Part shown: in pieces, positions 1 through 5,777 of the stretch
How the letters are laid out: every line of letters starts with the position of its first letter
How positions within the stretch are numbered: position 1 is the stretch's first letter
Assembly: GCA_947473445.1 (NCBI GenBank)
Contig: CANJEU010000100.1
Location: 1-7,398 of the forward strand
Length of the DNA: 7,398 nt
Source of the DNA: Fidelibacterota bacterium
GTDB lineage: Bacteria; Pseudomonadota; Alphaproteobacteria; Rhodospirillales; Rhodospirillaceae
Reading direction: 5' to 3'
Program-made: the position numbers and the translations under genes
Notes under the pieces: generated by a model
What the model was told of the DNA's origin: nothing
What the model saw: the letters and a program-made list of their open reading frames with translations, nothing else
Database searches by the model: none

Positions 1-813
1 GCCTTCATGGGCTACGTGCTTCCCTGGGGCCAGATGAGCTTCTGGGGCGCGACCGTCATCACCAACCTGTTCTCGGCCATCCCGGCCGTGGGCGACGCCA
101 TCGTCACCCTGCTCTGGGGCGGCTTTGCGGTCGACAATCCGACGCTGAACCGCTTCTTCGCGCTTCATTATCTGCTGCCGTTCGTGATCGTCGGCGTGGT
201 GTTCCTGCATATCTGGGCGCTGCATATCCCGGGCTCGAACAACCCGCTCGGCATCGACGCGGCGCCGGCCGACAAGATCCCGTTCTTCCCGTACTACGTC
301 GCCAAAGACGTGTTCGGCATGGGCGTGTTCCTGATGATCTACTTCGCCGTCGTGTTCTGGGCGCCCAACTTCATGGGTCACCCCTTGAACTACGTGCCGG
401 CGAATCCGCTCGTCACGCCGCCGCACATCGTGCCCGAATGGTACTACCTGCCGTTCTACGCGATCCTGCGCGCCATCCCGGACAAGCTGCTCGGCGTCAT
501 CGCGATGTTCGGCTCGATCCTGATCTTGTTCGTGCTGCCGTGGCTTGATCGTCACCCGGTGCGTTCGGCCACCTTCCGGCCGATCTTCAAGATCTTCTTC
601 TGGGTGTTCGTCCTCAACGGACTGCTGCTCGGCTACTGCGGGTCGCAGGCTGCCGAAGGCTGGCCGTTGATCGCAAGCCGTATCGGCACCTTCTGGTACT
701 TCTTCCACTTCATCGTGCTTCTGCCTCTGCTCTCGTGGGTCGAGACGCCGAAGCCGCTGCCGGCCAGCATCAGCCAGCCGGTTCTGTCGCCAGCCATGAA
801 GCCCGCGGAGTAG
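1..813 (+). CDS. petB: Cytochrome b of the cytochrome bc1 complex (5' partial)
   Basis: C-terminal 270 residues of cytochrome b, the membrane subunit of complex III that carries hemes bL and bH and oxidises ubiquinol at the Qo site. The frame is open from base 1, so the true start lies upstream; the ATG at 7 is internal. Fragment numbering: the GYVLPWGQMSFWG segment (4-16) is the end of helix C and the cd region; His56 and His70, 14 apart in helix D, match the second axial ligands of hemes bL and bH; PEWY at 145-148 is the Qo-site signature. Further membrane helices lie near 105-121, 162-182, 194-213 and 229-246. Alphaproteobacterial cytochrome b is about 430 residues, so some 160 residues, including the first heme-ligand pair, are missing. 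The stop TAG lies 4 bp before petC, so the two are co-translated. Family assignment is secure. Confidence 0.97.
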   Translation, partial: AFMGYVLPWGQMSFWGATVITNLFSAIPAVGDAIVTLLWGGFAVDNPTLNRFFALHYLLPFVIVGVVFLHIWALHIPGSNNPLGIDAAPADKIPFFPYYVAKDVFGMGVFLMIYFAVVFWAPNFMGHPLNYVPANPLVTPPHIVPEWYYLPFYAILRAIPDKLLGVIAMFGSILILFVLPWLDRHPVRSATFRPIFKIFFWVFVLNGLLLGYCGSQAAEGWPLIASRIGTFWYFFHFIVLLPLLSWVETPKPLPASISQPVLSPAMKPAE

Positions 814-817
814 TGCC

Positions 818-1585
818 ATGAGAAAGATCGTATTGGCCGCCGCCGCGGCGCTCGCCTTCCAAACAGCTGCCTCTTCGGCATTCGCCGCCGAAGAAGTAAA
901 GCCGATGGAGCATCATTGGACGTTCGATGGCATCCTCGGCAAGTTCGACAAGCAGCAGCTGCAGCGCGGCTTCCAGGTCTACAAGGAAGTTTGCGCCTCG
1001 TGCCACTCGCTGAACTACATCTCGTTCCGTAACCTCGCCGACATCGGCTACAGTGAAGACCAGGTGAAGGTCATCGCCGCCGAATATCAGGTCACGGACG
1101 GACCGGACGAAAACGGCGATATGTTCCAGCGTCCGGCGCGCGGCTCGGATCACTTCCCCAAGCCCTTCGCCAACGAACAGCTGGCGCGTATGTCCAACGG
1201 CGGCGCGCTGCCGCCGGACCTCTCGCTCATGACCAAGGCGCGCCCGGATGGGCCGAACTACGTCTACAGCCTGATGATGGGCTACAAGGACGCGCCGCCG
1301 AAGGGCTTCGAACTGGCCCCCGGCATGAGCTACAACGAATACTTCCCCGGTCATCAGATCGCGATGCCGCAGCAGCTTATGGACGACCGCATCTCGTATG
1401 CGGACGGCACCAAGCCCACGGCCGCGCAGCTGAGCGAAGACGTGACAGCCTTCCTGCACTGGGCCGCCGAGCCTAAGCTGGAAGTCCGCCACGCCACCGG
1501 CATCCGCGTGCTTCTGTTCGCCTTCCTCTTCACGGTGCTCGCTTACCTTTACAAGCGCCGCCTGTGGTCGCGCATCGAGCACTAA
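818..1585 (+). CDS. petC: Cytochrome c1 of the cytochrome bc1 complex
   Basis: A complete 255-residue cytochrome c1, the periplasmic heme subunit that passes electrons from the Rieske protein to soluble cytochrome c. A Sec signal peptide (residues 1 to about 23, ending AFA before AEE) exports the protein. The heme c attachment motif CASCH is at 59-63, and Met183 in GHQIAMPQQ is the expected distal heme ligand. A single C-terminal membrane anchor spans about 229-245, followed by a basic tail (KRRLWSR). The ATG at 818 is preceded by GGAG at 807-810, seven bases away and overlapping the end of petB, which settles the start and implies translational coupling. Because petC is separate from petB, this is the petABC-type organisation rather than a fused fbcH; a Rieske gene (petA) would be expected upstream, outside the window. 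A terminator follows 26 bp after the stop. Confidence 0.97.
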   Translation: MRKIVLAAAAALAFQTAASSAFAAEEVKPMEHHWTFDGILGKFDKQQLQRGFQVYKEVCASCHSLNYISFRNLADIGYSEDQVKVIAAEYQVTDGPDENGDMFQRPARGSDHFPKPFANEQLARMSNGGALPPDLSLMTKARPDGPNYVYSLMMGYKDAPPKGFELAPGMSYNEYFPGHQIAMPQQLMDDRISYADGTKPTAAQLSEDVTAFLHWAAEPKLEVRHATGIRVLLFAFLFTVLAYLYKRRLWSRIEH

Positions 1586-1611
1586 GCGGGAATTAAAGCT
1601 TTTGAGACCAT

Positions 1612-1648
1612 AAACCGCCGGTTCCGAAAGGGACCGGCGGTTTTGCTT
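1612..1648 (+). terminator. Intrinsic terminator of the bc1 operon
   Basis: Two 14-base arms (1612-1625 and 1630-1643) pair completely, with one G-U wobble, around a GAAA tetraloop (1626-1629). The GC-rich stem is followed by a short T-rich tract (TTTTGCTTT). It begins 26 bp after the petC stop and points the same way. The GNRA loop adds stability. The T tract is modest, but the stem is strong and the placement is right. Confidence 0.9.
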
Positions 1649-1670
1649 TGCGGGACGGCTGGGCTAACAT
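1642..1670 (+). promoter_or_regulatory. Weak candidate promoter for the patatin gene
   Basis: TTGCTT (1643-1648) as a -35 element and TAACAT (1665-1670, 4 of 6 matches to TATAAT) as a -10 are 16 bp apart and would start transcription about 25 bases before the GTG start. A promoter is expected because the bc1 terminator lies immediately upstream. The -35 match is poor and overlaps the terminator tail, so this is only a candidate. Confidence 0.25.
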
Positions 1671-1700
1671 TGCGCCGGGGCGTGCGGCGACGGGGGTAAC

Positions 1701-2747
1701 GTGGCGGGCACTACGAAAAGCAAGGCGGGGGCGCGCAAGCGCCTCAATCTCGCGCTGCAGGGCGGGGGCGCTCACGGCGCCTTCACCTGGGGCGTGCTCG
1801 ATCGCCTCATCCGCGACAAGCGCATCTATATCGACGGCCTCTCGGGCACGAGCGCCGGGGCTATCAACGCGACCGTCTTCGCCCACGGCTTCATCAAGGG
1901 GGGCCGCGAGGGTGCGTGCGACGCGCTCGCGCTGTTCTGGAAGGCTGTCAGCGATAAGACCACAAAAGCGCCGGGCCTGGAGTTTGCCCGCCTGTTCACG
2001 CCCAGCGCGGATAAGTGGAATGTCGACCAGTCGCCGGCTTTTATGTTCGCCGACTATATGACCCGGATGTTCTCGCCCACGCAGCTCAATCCGATGGATT
2101 ACAATCCGCTGCGCGAAGTCCTCACCGAACAGGTGGACTTCGCCGCGTTGCGTAAGCGCAAGGAGGTCAAACTCTTTGTCGCCGCGACGAACGTGCGCAC
2201 CTGCAAGCTGCGGGTTTTCACGACCGAGGAAATGTACGTCGAATGTTTACTGGCCTCGGCTTGCCTTCCGCTGACCTTCAAGGCGGTGGAGTTCGAGGGC
2301 GAGCAATATTGGGACGGCGGTTATCTCGCCAACCCGCCCATCGCGCCCTTGATCCACGAATGCGTCAGCAAAGACGTGGTCATCGTGCAGATCAATCCGA
2401 TGAACCGCCCAGAAGCGCCGACCTCATCGCGCGAGATCCTGAACCGTATCAACGAAATCAGTTTCAACGCGACCCTCGCGCGCGAGATGGCCGGCATCGC
2501 CACCATTTCCAAACTCATCGAGGAAGGAAAACTCCACGACACGCCGTTCCACAAAGTGAACTTCCACATGATCGTGGCCGAAGAAGAGATGAGCCATCTT
2601 GGCGCGTCGTCGAAGTTCAACGCCGATTGGGATTTCCTGATGCACCTCTACGAGCTCGGCGTCTCGACCACCGAAAGGTGGCTGGAAGAGCACTACGATC
2701 ACATCGAACGCGAAACCACGCTCGATCTGGTGAAGACGTACATCTGA
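1701..2747 (+). CDS. Patatin-like phospholipase (DUF3734-type)
   Basis: A 348-residue patatin-family lipid acyl hydrolase using a Ser-Asp dyad. The oxyanion-hole glycine motif GGGAHG is at 21-26, the nucleophile elbow GTSAG at 49-53 (Ser51), and the catalytic Asp in DGG at 205-207 (Asp205), so all active-site elements are present. The last 80 or so residues, rich in acidic and aromatic positions (ELGVSTTERWLEEHYDHIE region), resemble the C-terminal DUF3734 domain of bacterial patatins of this length. No signal peptide or membrane segment is seen, so it is probably cytoplasmic or peripherally bound to membrane. The start is GTG at 1701 with GGGGG at 1692-1696 upstream; no in-frame ATG occurs before the catalytic motifs. 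It is a single gene between the bc1 terminator and the SRPBCC-ArsR unit. The lipid substrate cannot be told from sequence; relatives have been linked to phospholipid or polyhydroxybutyrate metabolism, but no such genes are adjacent here. Confidence 0.9.
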   Translation: MAGTTKSKAGARKRLNLALQGGGAHGAFTWGVLDRLIRDKRIYIDGLSGTSAGAINATVFAHGFIKGGREGACDALALFWKAVSDKTTKAPGLEFARLFTPSADKWNVDQSPAFMFADYMTRMFSPTQLNPMDYNPLREVLTEQVDFAALRKRKEVKLFVAATNVRTCKLRVFTTEEMYVECLLASACLPLTFKAVEFEGEQYWDGGYLANPPIAPLIHECVSKDVVIVQINPMNRPEAPTSSREILNRINEISFNATLAREMAGIATISKLIEEGKLHDTPFHKVNFHMIVAEEEMSHLGASSKFNADWDFLMHLYELGVSTTERWLEEHYDHIERETTLDLVKTYI

Positions 2748-2764
2748 CGCGGGCTCTGATATAA

Positions 2765-2780
2765 GCAACAAAATGGTTGC
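2765..2780 (+). promoter_or_regulatory. Operator-like palindrome 1 (imperfect)
   Basis: GCAACA-AAAT-GGTTGC is a near-palindrome with one mismatch between arms. It shares arm sequence and 4-base spacing with the perfect palindrome at 2811-2826, and its right arm overlaps the proposed -35 element at 2777-2782. Repetition of one 6-4-6 design on both sides of a promoter ahead of an ArsR-family gene suggests a repressor site. Which protein binds it is inferred. Confidence 0.6.
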
Positions 2781-2805
2781 ATGTTGTTTTGGCCGCGTCT
2801 ATATC
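2777..2805 (+). promoter_or_regulatory. Candidate promoter of the SRPBCC-ArsR operon
   Basis: TTGCAT (2777-2782) and TATATC (2800-2805, 4 of 6 matches to TATAAT) have a 17 bp spacer. Transcription would begin near 2811-2813, giving a leader of about 17 bases. The -35 lies partly in palindrome 1 and the start point falls in palindrome 2, which is the arrangement expected of a repressible promoter. Assigned from sequence match and spacing only. Confidence 0.45.
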
Positions 2806-2809
2806 ATCC

Positions 2810-2827
2810 GGCAACCAGGAGGTTGCC
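2810..2827 (+). promoter_or_regulatory. Operator-like palindrome 2, containing the Shine-Dalgarno
   Basis: GGCAACC-AGGA-GGTTGCC is a perfect inverted repeat with 7-base arms and a 4-base centre, ending one base before the start codon at 2829. The centre plus the start of the right arm reads AGGAGG (2817-2822), an ideal ribosome-binding site six bases from the ATG. The core GCAACC-N4-GGTTGC matches palindrome 1 in 11 of 12 arm positions; the two sites start 46 bp apart. It could act as a DNA operator, as an RNA hairpin over the ribosome-binding site, or both. Confidence 0.65.
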
Positions 2828-2828
2828 T

Positions 2829-3299
2829 ATGAACACAACAACGATCACCAACGATACCATCGAAAAGACCATCGAAATCAACGCTCCCGTGTCCCGCGTA
2901 TGGCGGGCCCTTACCGATTCGCAGCAGTTTGGCGAATGGTTCCGCGTGAAGATTGATGGACCGTTTGTCGCCGGCAAGCGCTCGCTCGGCAATATGCTTG
3001 TCCCGGGGTATGAACATGTAAAATGGAACGTGGTCATTCAGAAGATCGAACCCGAACGCTTGTTCTCCTACACGTGGCATCCTTTCTGCGTCAAAGCGGA
3101 CAAGGATTATTCCGACGAAATACCGACGCTGGTAGAGTTGACGCTTGAGCCTACCGCTGCCGGCACGCGGCTCACGGTAGTGGAATCCGGCTTCTCGAAA
3201 GTCCCTGCCTATCGCCGGGACGAGGCCTTCCGCAGTAATTCTGGGGGCTGGGTCGCCCAGTTGGAGAATATCGCACGCTATGTCGAACAGAAGGCTTAA
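2829..3299 (+). CDS. SRPBCC (AHSA1-like) domain protein
   Basis: A 156-residue protein of the START/SRPBCC superfamily, the AHSA1 (activator of Hsp90 ATPase homologue 1-like) branch. The N-terminal strand and first helices (IEKTIEINAPVSRVWRALTD, 11-30) followed by QQFGEWF (32-38) are typical, as is the C-terminal long helix with the GGW motif (SGGWVAQLENIARYVE). The length matches a single domain, with no signal peptide. The fold makes a hydrophobic ligand pocket, but the ligand is unknown; the Hsp90 link of the family name does not apply to a lone domain of this kind. The start at 2829 is chosen over an in-frame ATG at 2781 because AGGAGG lies six bases upstream, the domain begins normally from here, and the longer form would run through the promoter and operator region. 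The 3' end overlaps the ArsR gene by 20 bp, and the pair is a common bacterial gene arrangement. Confidence 0.9.
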   Translation: MNTTTITNDTIEKTIEINAPVSRVWRALTDSQQFGEWFRVKIDGPFVAGKRSLGNMLVPGYEHVKWNVVIQKIEPERLFSYTWHPFCVKADKDYSDEIPTLVELTLEPTAAGTRLTVVESGFSKVPAYRRDEAFRSNSGGWVAQLENIARYVEQKA

Positions 3300-3621
3300 C
3301 GCCGCCAACGTTCGCACCTATGCCTCGATTTTCGCGGCGCTTGGCGATGAGACGCGGCTGTCGGTGCTGGCAAGACTTGCCGGCGGCGCGCCGCGTTCCA
3401 TCACCGAACTTACCGAGGGCACGAAGCTCACACGCCAGGCGGTGACGAAGCACCTGAAGGTGCTCGAGGACGTGGGCGTGGTGCGTGCGGCCAAGGTGGG
3501 ACGTGAGAGCCAATTTGCGTTGGAGCCGAAAGCCATCGACGACGCGCGCGCCTATCTGGAGCGAGTCTCGCGCCAGTGGGACGATGCCCTCGCGCGCCTA
3601 AAGTCCTTTGTCGAGGGCTAG
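3280..3621 (+). CDS. ArsR-family transcriptional repressor
   Basis: A 113-residue winged-helix regulator of the ArsR/SmtB family. The opening FAALGDETRLSVLARL (18-33) is the family's first helices; the helix-turn-helix spans about 40-62 with recognition helix TRQAVTKHLKVLEDVG (51-66), and the wing follows (VVRAAKVGRESQFAL). No cysteine is present, so the ELCVCDL-type metal site of arsenic or cadmium sensors is absent and metal sensing is unlikely. The ATG at 3280 lies inside the SRPBCC gene, 20 bp before its stop, with GGAG 13 bases upstream, suggesting coupled translation. The likely role is repression of its own operon through the palindromes at 2765-2780 and 2810-2827. The inducing signal is not evident; the SRPBCC partner may bind or process it. 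The stop codon overlaps that of the convergent MAPEG gene. Confidence 0.92.
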   Translation: MSNRRLNAANVRTYASIFAALGDETRLSVLARLAGGAPRSITELTEGTKLTRQAVTKHLKVLEDVGVVRAAKVGRESQFALEPKAIDDARAYLERVSRQWDDALARLKSFVEG

Positions 3622-4037
3622 AACACCACCAGGGCCGCCCGTACGGCGAGCGCGAGCAGCACCAGCGAGCCCACCAGGAAAATCAGGAAGCGCGCGGTGA
3701 TCACGTTGACCGTGGACTGCACCAGACTGTGCACAACACGGAGTCCCACATAGGTCCAAGCTAACGTGAGATTGAGGCCGCCGCCCGCGCCGGCCAAGGC
3801 CAGCGCGAACGCCACCGCGTAGAACAGCGTCGGCTGTTCCATCAGATGATTATAGTTATCGGCCTTCCAGCGCACCGAGGGGGGAAGCTGCGCGTTCAGC
3901 TCCGCTTTGGTCATCGCCGGGTCCATCGCGATCTTGTTCTTGAAGATCGCCGGAATGCGCGTGGCGTAAAGCCAGGCCCACATCACGAACGACCAGAGAA
4001 CGAGGGCAACGACGGGCGCGAGAATCGGGCTGCTCAT
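3618..4037 (-). CDS. MAPEG family membrane protein
   Basis: A 139-residue integral membrane protein of the MAPEG family (membrane-associated proteins in eicosanoid and glutathione metabolism). Four hydrophobic segments lie near residues 5-27, 70-88, 90-107 and 117-138, as expected of the four-helix family fold. The loop and second helix carry the recognisable WKADNYNHLMEQPTLFYAV stretch (57-75), and RVVHSLVQ (100-107) sits in the third helix. Characterised members are glutathione transferases or isomerases of lipophilic compounds, but bacterial members of this short type are mostly untested, so no reaction is claimed. The ATG (4035-4037) has a minus-strand AGGAGG (4043-4048) five bases upstream. 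The gene is divergent from the amidases and convergent with the ArsR gene; the two stop codons overlap in a CTAG at 3618-3621. Confidence 0.87.
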   Translation of the reverse strand: MSSPILAPVVALVLWSFVMWAWLYATRIPAIFKNKIAMDPAMTKAELNAQLPPSVRWKADNYNHLMEQPTLFYAVAFALALAGAGGGLNLTLAWTYVGLRVVHSLVQSTVNVITARFLIFLVGSLVLLALAVRAALVVF

Positions 4038-4195
4038 GGAGGCCTCCTAGGGATGGGTGCTGGGGCATGGTGTGCGCCTGAGCGCGGTCCGGCAAGACGC
4101 GCGGACGTATAGGCGGCATGAAATCTAAACATAACGAGCCTTTTCCCACGCCCCCCCGCTGTGCTCAGATATCGCCAAGCTTTTGGGGGATACAC
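4038..4195. other. Divergent intergenic region, MAPEG / amidase operon
   Basis: This 158 bp stretch must hold the start signals for both directions. Visible are the minus-strand ribosome-binding site of the MAPEG gene, inside the palindrome GGAGGCCTCC (4038-4047), and the plus-strand site of the first amidase (GGGGGA, 4185-4190). A seven-C run at 4151-4157 is complementary to that G-run. On the minus strand TATACG with a 17 bp-spaced TTATGT is a weak promoter candidate for the MAPEG gene; no convincing promoter was found for the amidases. Confidence 0.5.
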
Positions 4196-5755
4196 ATGAA
4201 AACTCTGACCGCGCTCGCGGCCGCTCTCACACTGGGTGCCGCGCCGGCCGTTGCCGCCGCGTCCCCGGGGTTCCAGCTTGAAGAAGCCACCATCGCGAGC
4301 GTCCACGCCGCGATGAAGGCCGGCCAGCTCACCTGCCGCGCCCTGGTCGAGGGTTATCTTGCCCGCATCGAGGCCTACGACAAAAAAGGCCCGATGCTGA
4401 ACGCCATTACCCTCGTCAATCCCAATGCCCTCGCCGAAGCCGATGCTCTGGACGCGCGCTACAAGCAGAAGGGCTTTGTCGGTCCGCTCCATTGCGTACC
4501 CGCCATCGTGAAGGACAATTTCGAGACCATCGGCCTGCAGAGCGCCGGCGGATCGCTGGCGCTGAAAGGTTTTGTCTCGGAGAAAGACGCCTTCCAGGTC
4601 AAACGCATTAAGGAGGCCGGGGCCCTCGTGCTCGCGAAATCCAACATGGCCGAATGGGCTTTCTCGCCTATCGAGACCGTCAATTCGCTGATGCCGGGCT
4701 ATACGCTGAACCCCTACGCGCTCAACCGCTCCACCGCGGGCTCGAGCGGCGGTACGGCCGCGGCCGTGGCGGCCAATTTCGGGCTCATCGGCCTTGGGTC
4801 CGACACGGGCGATTCCATCCGCGGCCCCTCAGCCCATCAGGCGCTGGCGGGTATCCGCTCGACGATGGGCCTCACCAGCCGCGCCGGCGTCATCCCGCTC
4901 AATCTGCTCGCCGATATCGCCGGGCCCATGACGCGCACACTCACCGATGCGGTCGTCGTCCTCCAGGCGATTGCGGGCGAAGACCCCGATGATGCCGTCA
5001 CGGCGCGGGCGCGCGGCCGCAAGATCCCCAACTACAATGCGTCCCTTGTCGCCGGCGGCCTCAAGGGCGCGCGCATCGGTGTCCTGCGCCAGGCGTATGA
5101 GCGCGACGAAGGCGTCGATCCCGATGTGGTGAAGGCCTTCGCGGCAGCCATCGAGGATCTCAAGCGGGCAGGGGCTGAAATTGTCGATCCGGCCCGTGTC
5201 GATCTCACCGCCATCGCGCGCAATCCAGATGCGGGCACGTGCATGGGATACAAATACGACATCAACGCCTGGTTTGCATCGCACGGCGCCCGCATGCCGG
5301 TGAAGACGATCGACGATGTCATCACCGCGCGTAAGTTCCATCCGTCCATCGAAGTGCGCCTGCTCAATGCGCAGAAGTCCACGCCCCAAGGCCCCGAGAG
5401 CGATGCCTGCAAACAGGAACTCGGCTATCGCAAGGCCTTCGGCGATGCGGTGACCAAGGCCATGGATGAGATGAAACTCACCGCCTTCGTTTATCCCACC
5501 TGGAGCTTCCCGCCGCGTCTGATCGGAGATCTCAACACCCCCGGGGGCGACAATAGTCAGGTCTTCTCGCCTACCTCGGGCTTCCCAGCCATCAATGTGC
5601 CCATGGGCTATACCCGTGACGGTCAATTGCCCGCGGGTATCACCTTCTATGGCCGCGCCTTCGACGAAGCGACGCTCATCAAACTCGCCTACAGCTACGA
5701 ACAAGCGACCAAGCACCGCCGCGCGCCCGCGAGCACGCCGGCATTGGCGTCATAA
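4196..5755 (+). CDS. Exported amidase-signature hydrolase, first of a tandem pair
   Basis: A 519-residue amidase-signature (AS) family enzyme that hydrolyses amide bonds with a Ser-cisSer-Lys triad. The triad is visible as Lys106 (HCVPAIVKDN), Ser183 in STAGSSGGT and nucleophile Ser207 in GSDTGDSIRGPSA; the 24-residue gap between the serines is that of FAAH and malonamidase. The residue before the nucleophile is Asp206 where the usual motif has Gly. A signal peptide (1 to about 21, ending AVAAA) points to the periplasm. The mature part has four cysteines (47, 100, 349, 405). The ATG at 4196 is preferred to the in-frame ATG at 4118: the signal peptide starts here, GGGGGA lies five bases upstream, and the 26 extra residues have no signal character. 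It is followed 22 bp later by a paralogous amidase. Substrate unknown; peptide amides, small amides or ester-like compounds are all possible in this family. Confidence 0.93.
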   Translation: MKTLTALAAALTLGAAPAVAAASPGFQLEEATIASVHAAMKAGQLTCRALVEGYLARIEAYDKKGPMLNAITLVNPNALAEADALDARYKQKGFVGPLHCVPAIVKDNFETIGLQSAGGSLALKGFVSEKDAFQVKRIKEAGALVLAKSNMAEWAFSPIETVNSLMPGYTLNPYALNRSTAGSSGGTAAAVAANFGLIGLGSDTGDSIRGPSAHQALAGIRSTMGLTSRAGVIPLNLLADIAGPMTRTLTDAVVVLQAIAGEDPDDAVTARARGRKIPNYNASLVAGGLKGARIGVLRQAYERDEGVDPDVVKAFAAAIEDLKRAGAEIVDPARVDLTAIARNPDAGTCMGYKYDINAWFASHGARMPVKTIDDVITARKFHPSIEVRLLNAQKSTPQGPESDACKQELGYRKAFGDAVTKAMDEMKLTAFVYPTWSFPPRLIGDLNTPGGDNSQVFSPTSGFPAINVPMGYTRDGQLPAGITFYGRAFDEATLIKLAYSYEQATKHRRAPASTPALAS

Positions 5756-5777
5756 CCAAAGTATCCAGGGAACCCAC

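Noticed and set aside
770..1582. Minus-strand open frame of 270 codons opposite petC
   Set aside because: It lies almost exactly antisense to a well-supported cytochrome c1 gene and has no family resemblance; long antisense frames are common in GC-rich genes.
2781..2828. Sixteen-codon upstream extension of the SRPBCC gene
   Set aside because: It would translate the promoter and operator region, has no ribosome-binding site of its own, and the downstream ATG has AGGAGG at ideal spacing.
4118..4195. Twenty-six-codon N-terminal extension of the first amidase
   Set aside because: It would place a polar segment before a clear signal peptide; the ATG at 4196 has its own ribosome-binding site.
4829..5716. 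Minus-strand open frame of 295 codons opposite the first amidase
   Set aside because: Its composition (rich in Arg, Gly, Ala, His) and register mark it as a shadow of the amidase gene; no recognisable domain.
5595..5777. Sixty-one-codon N-terminal extension of the second amidase
   Set aside because: It would overlap the first amidase in another frame and bury the signal peptide; the overlapped stretch has shadow-like composition.
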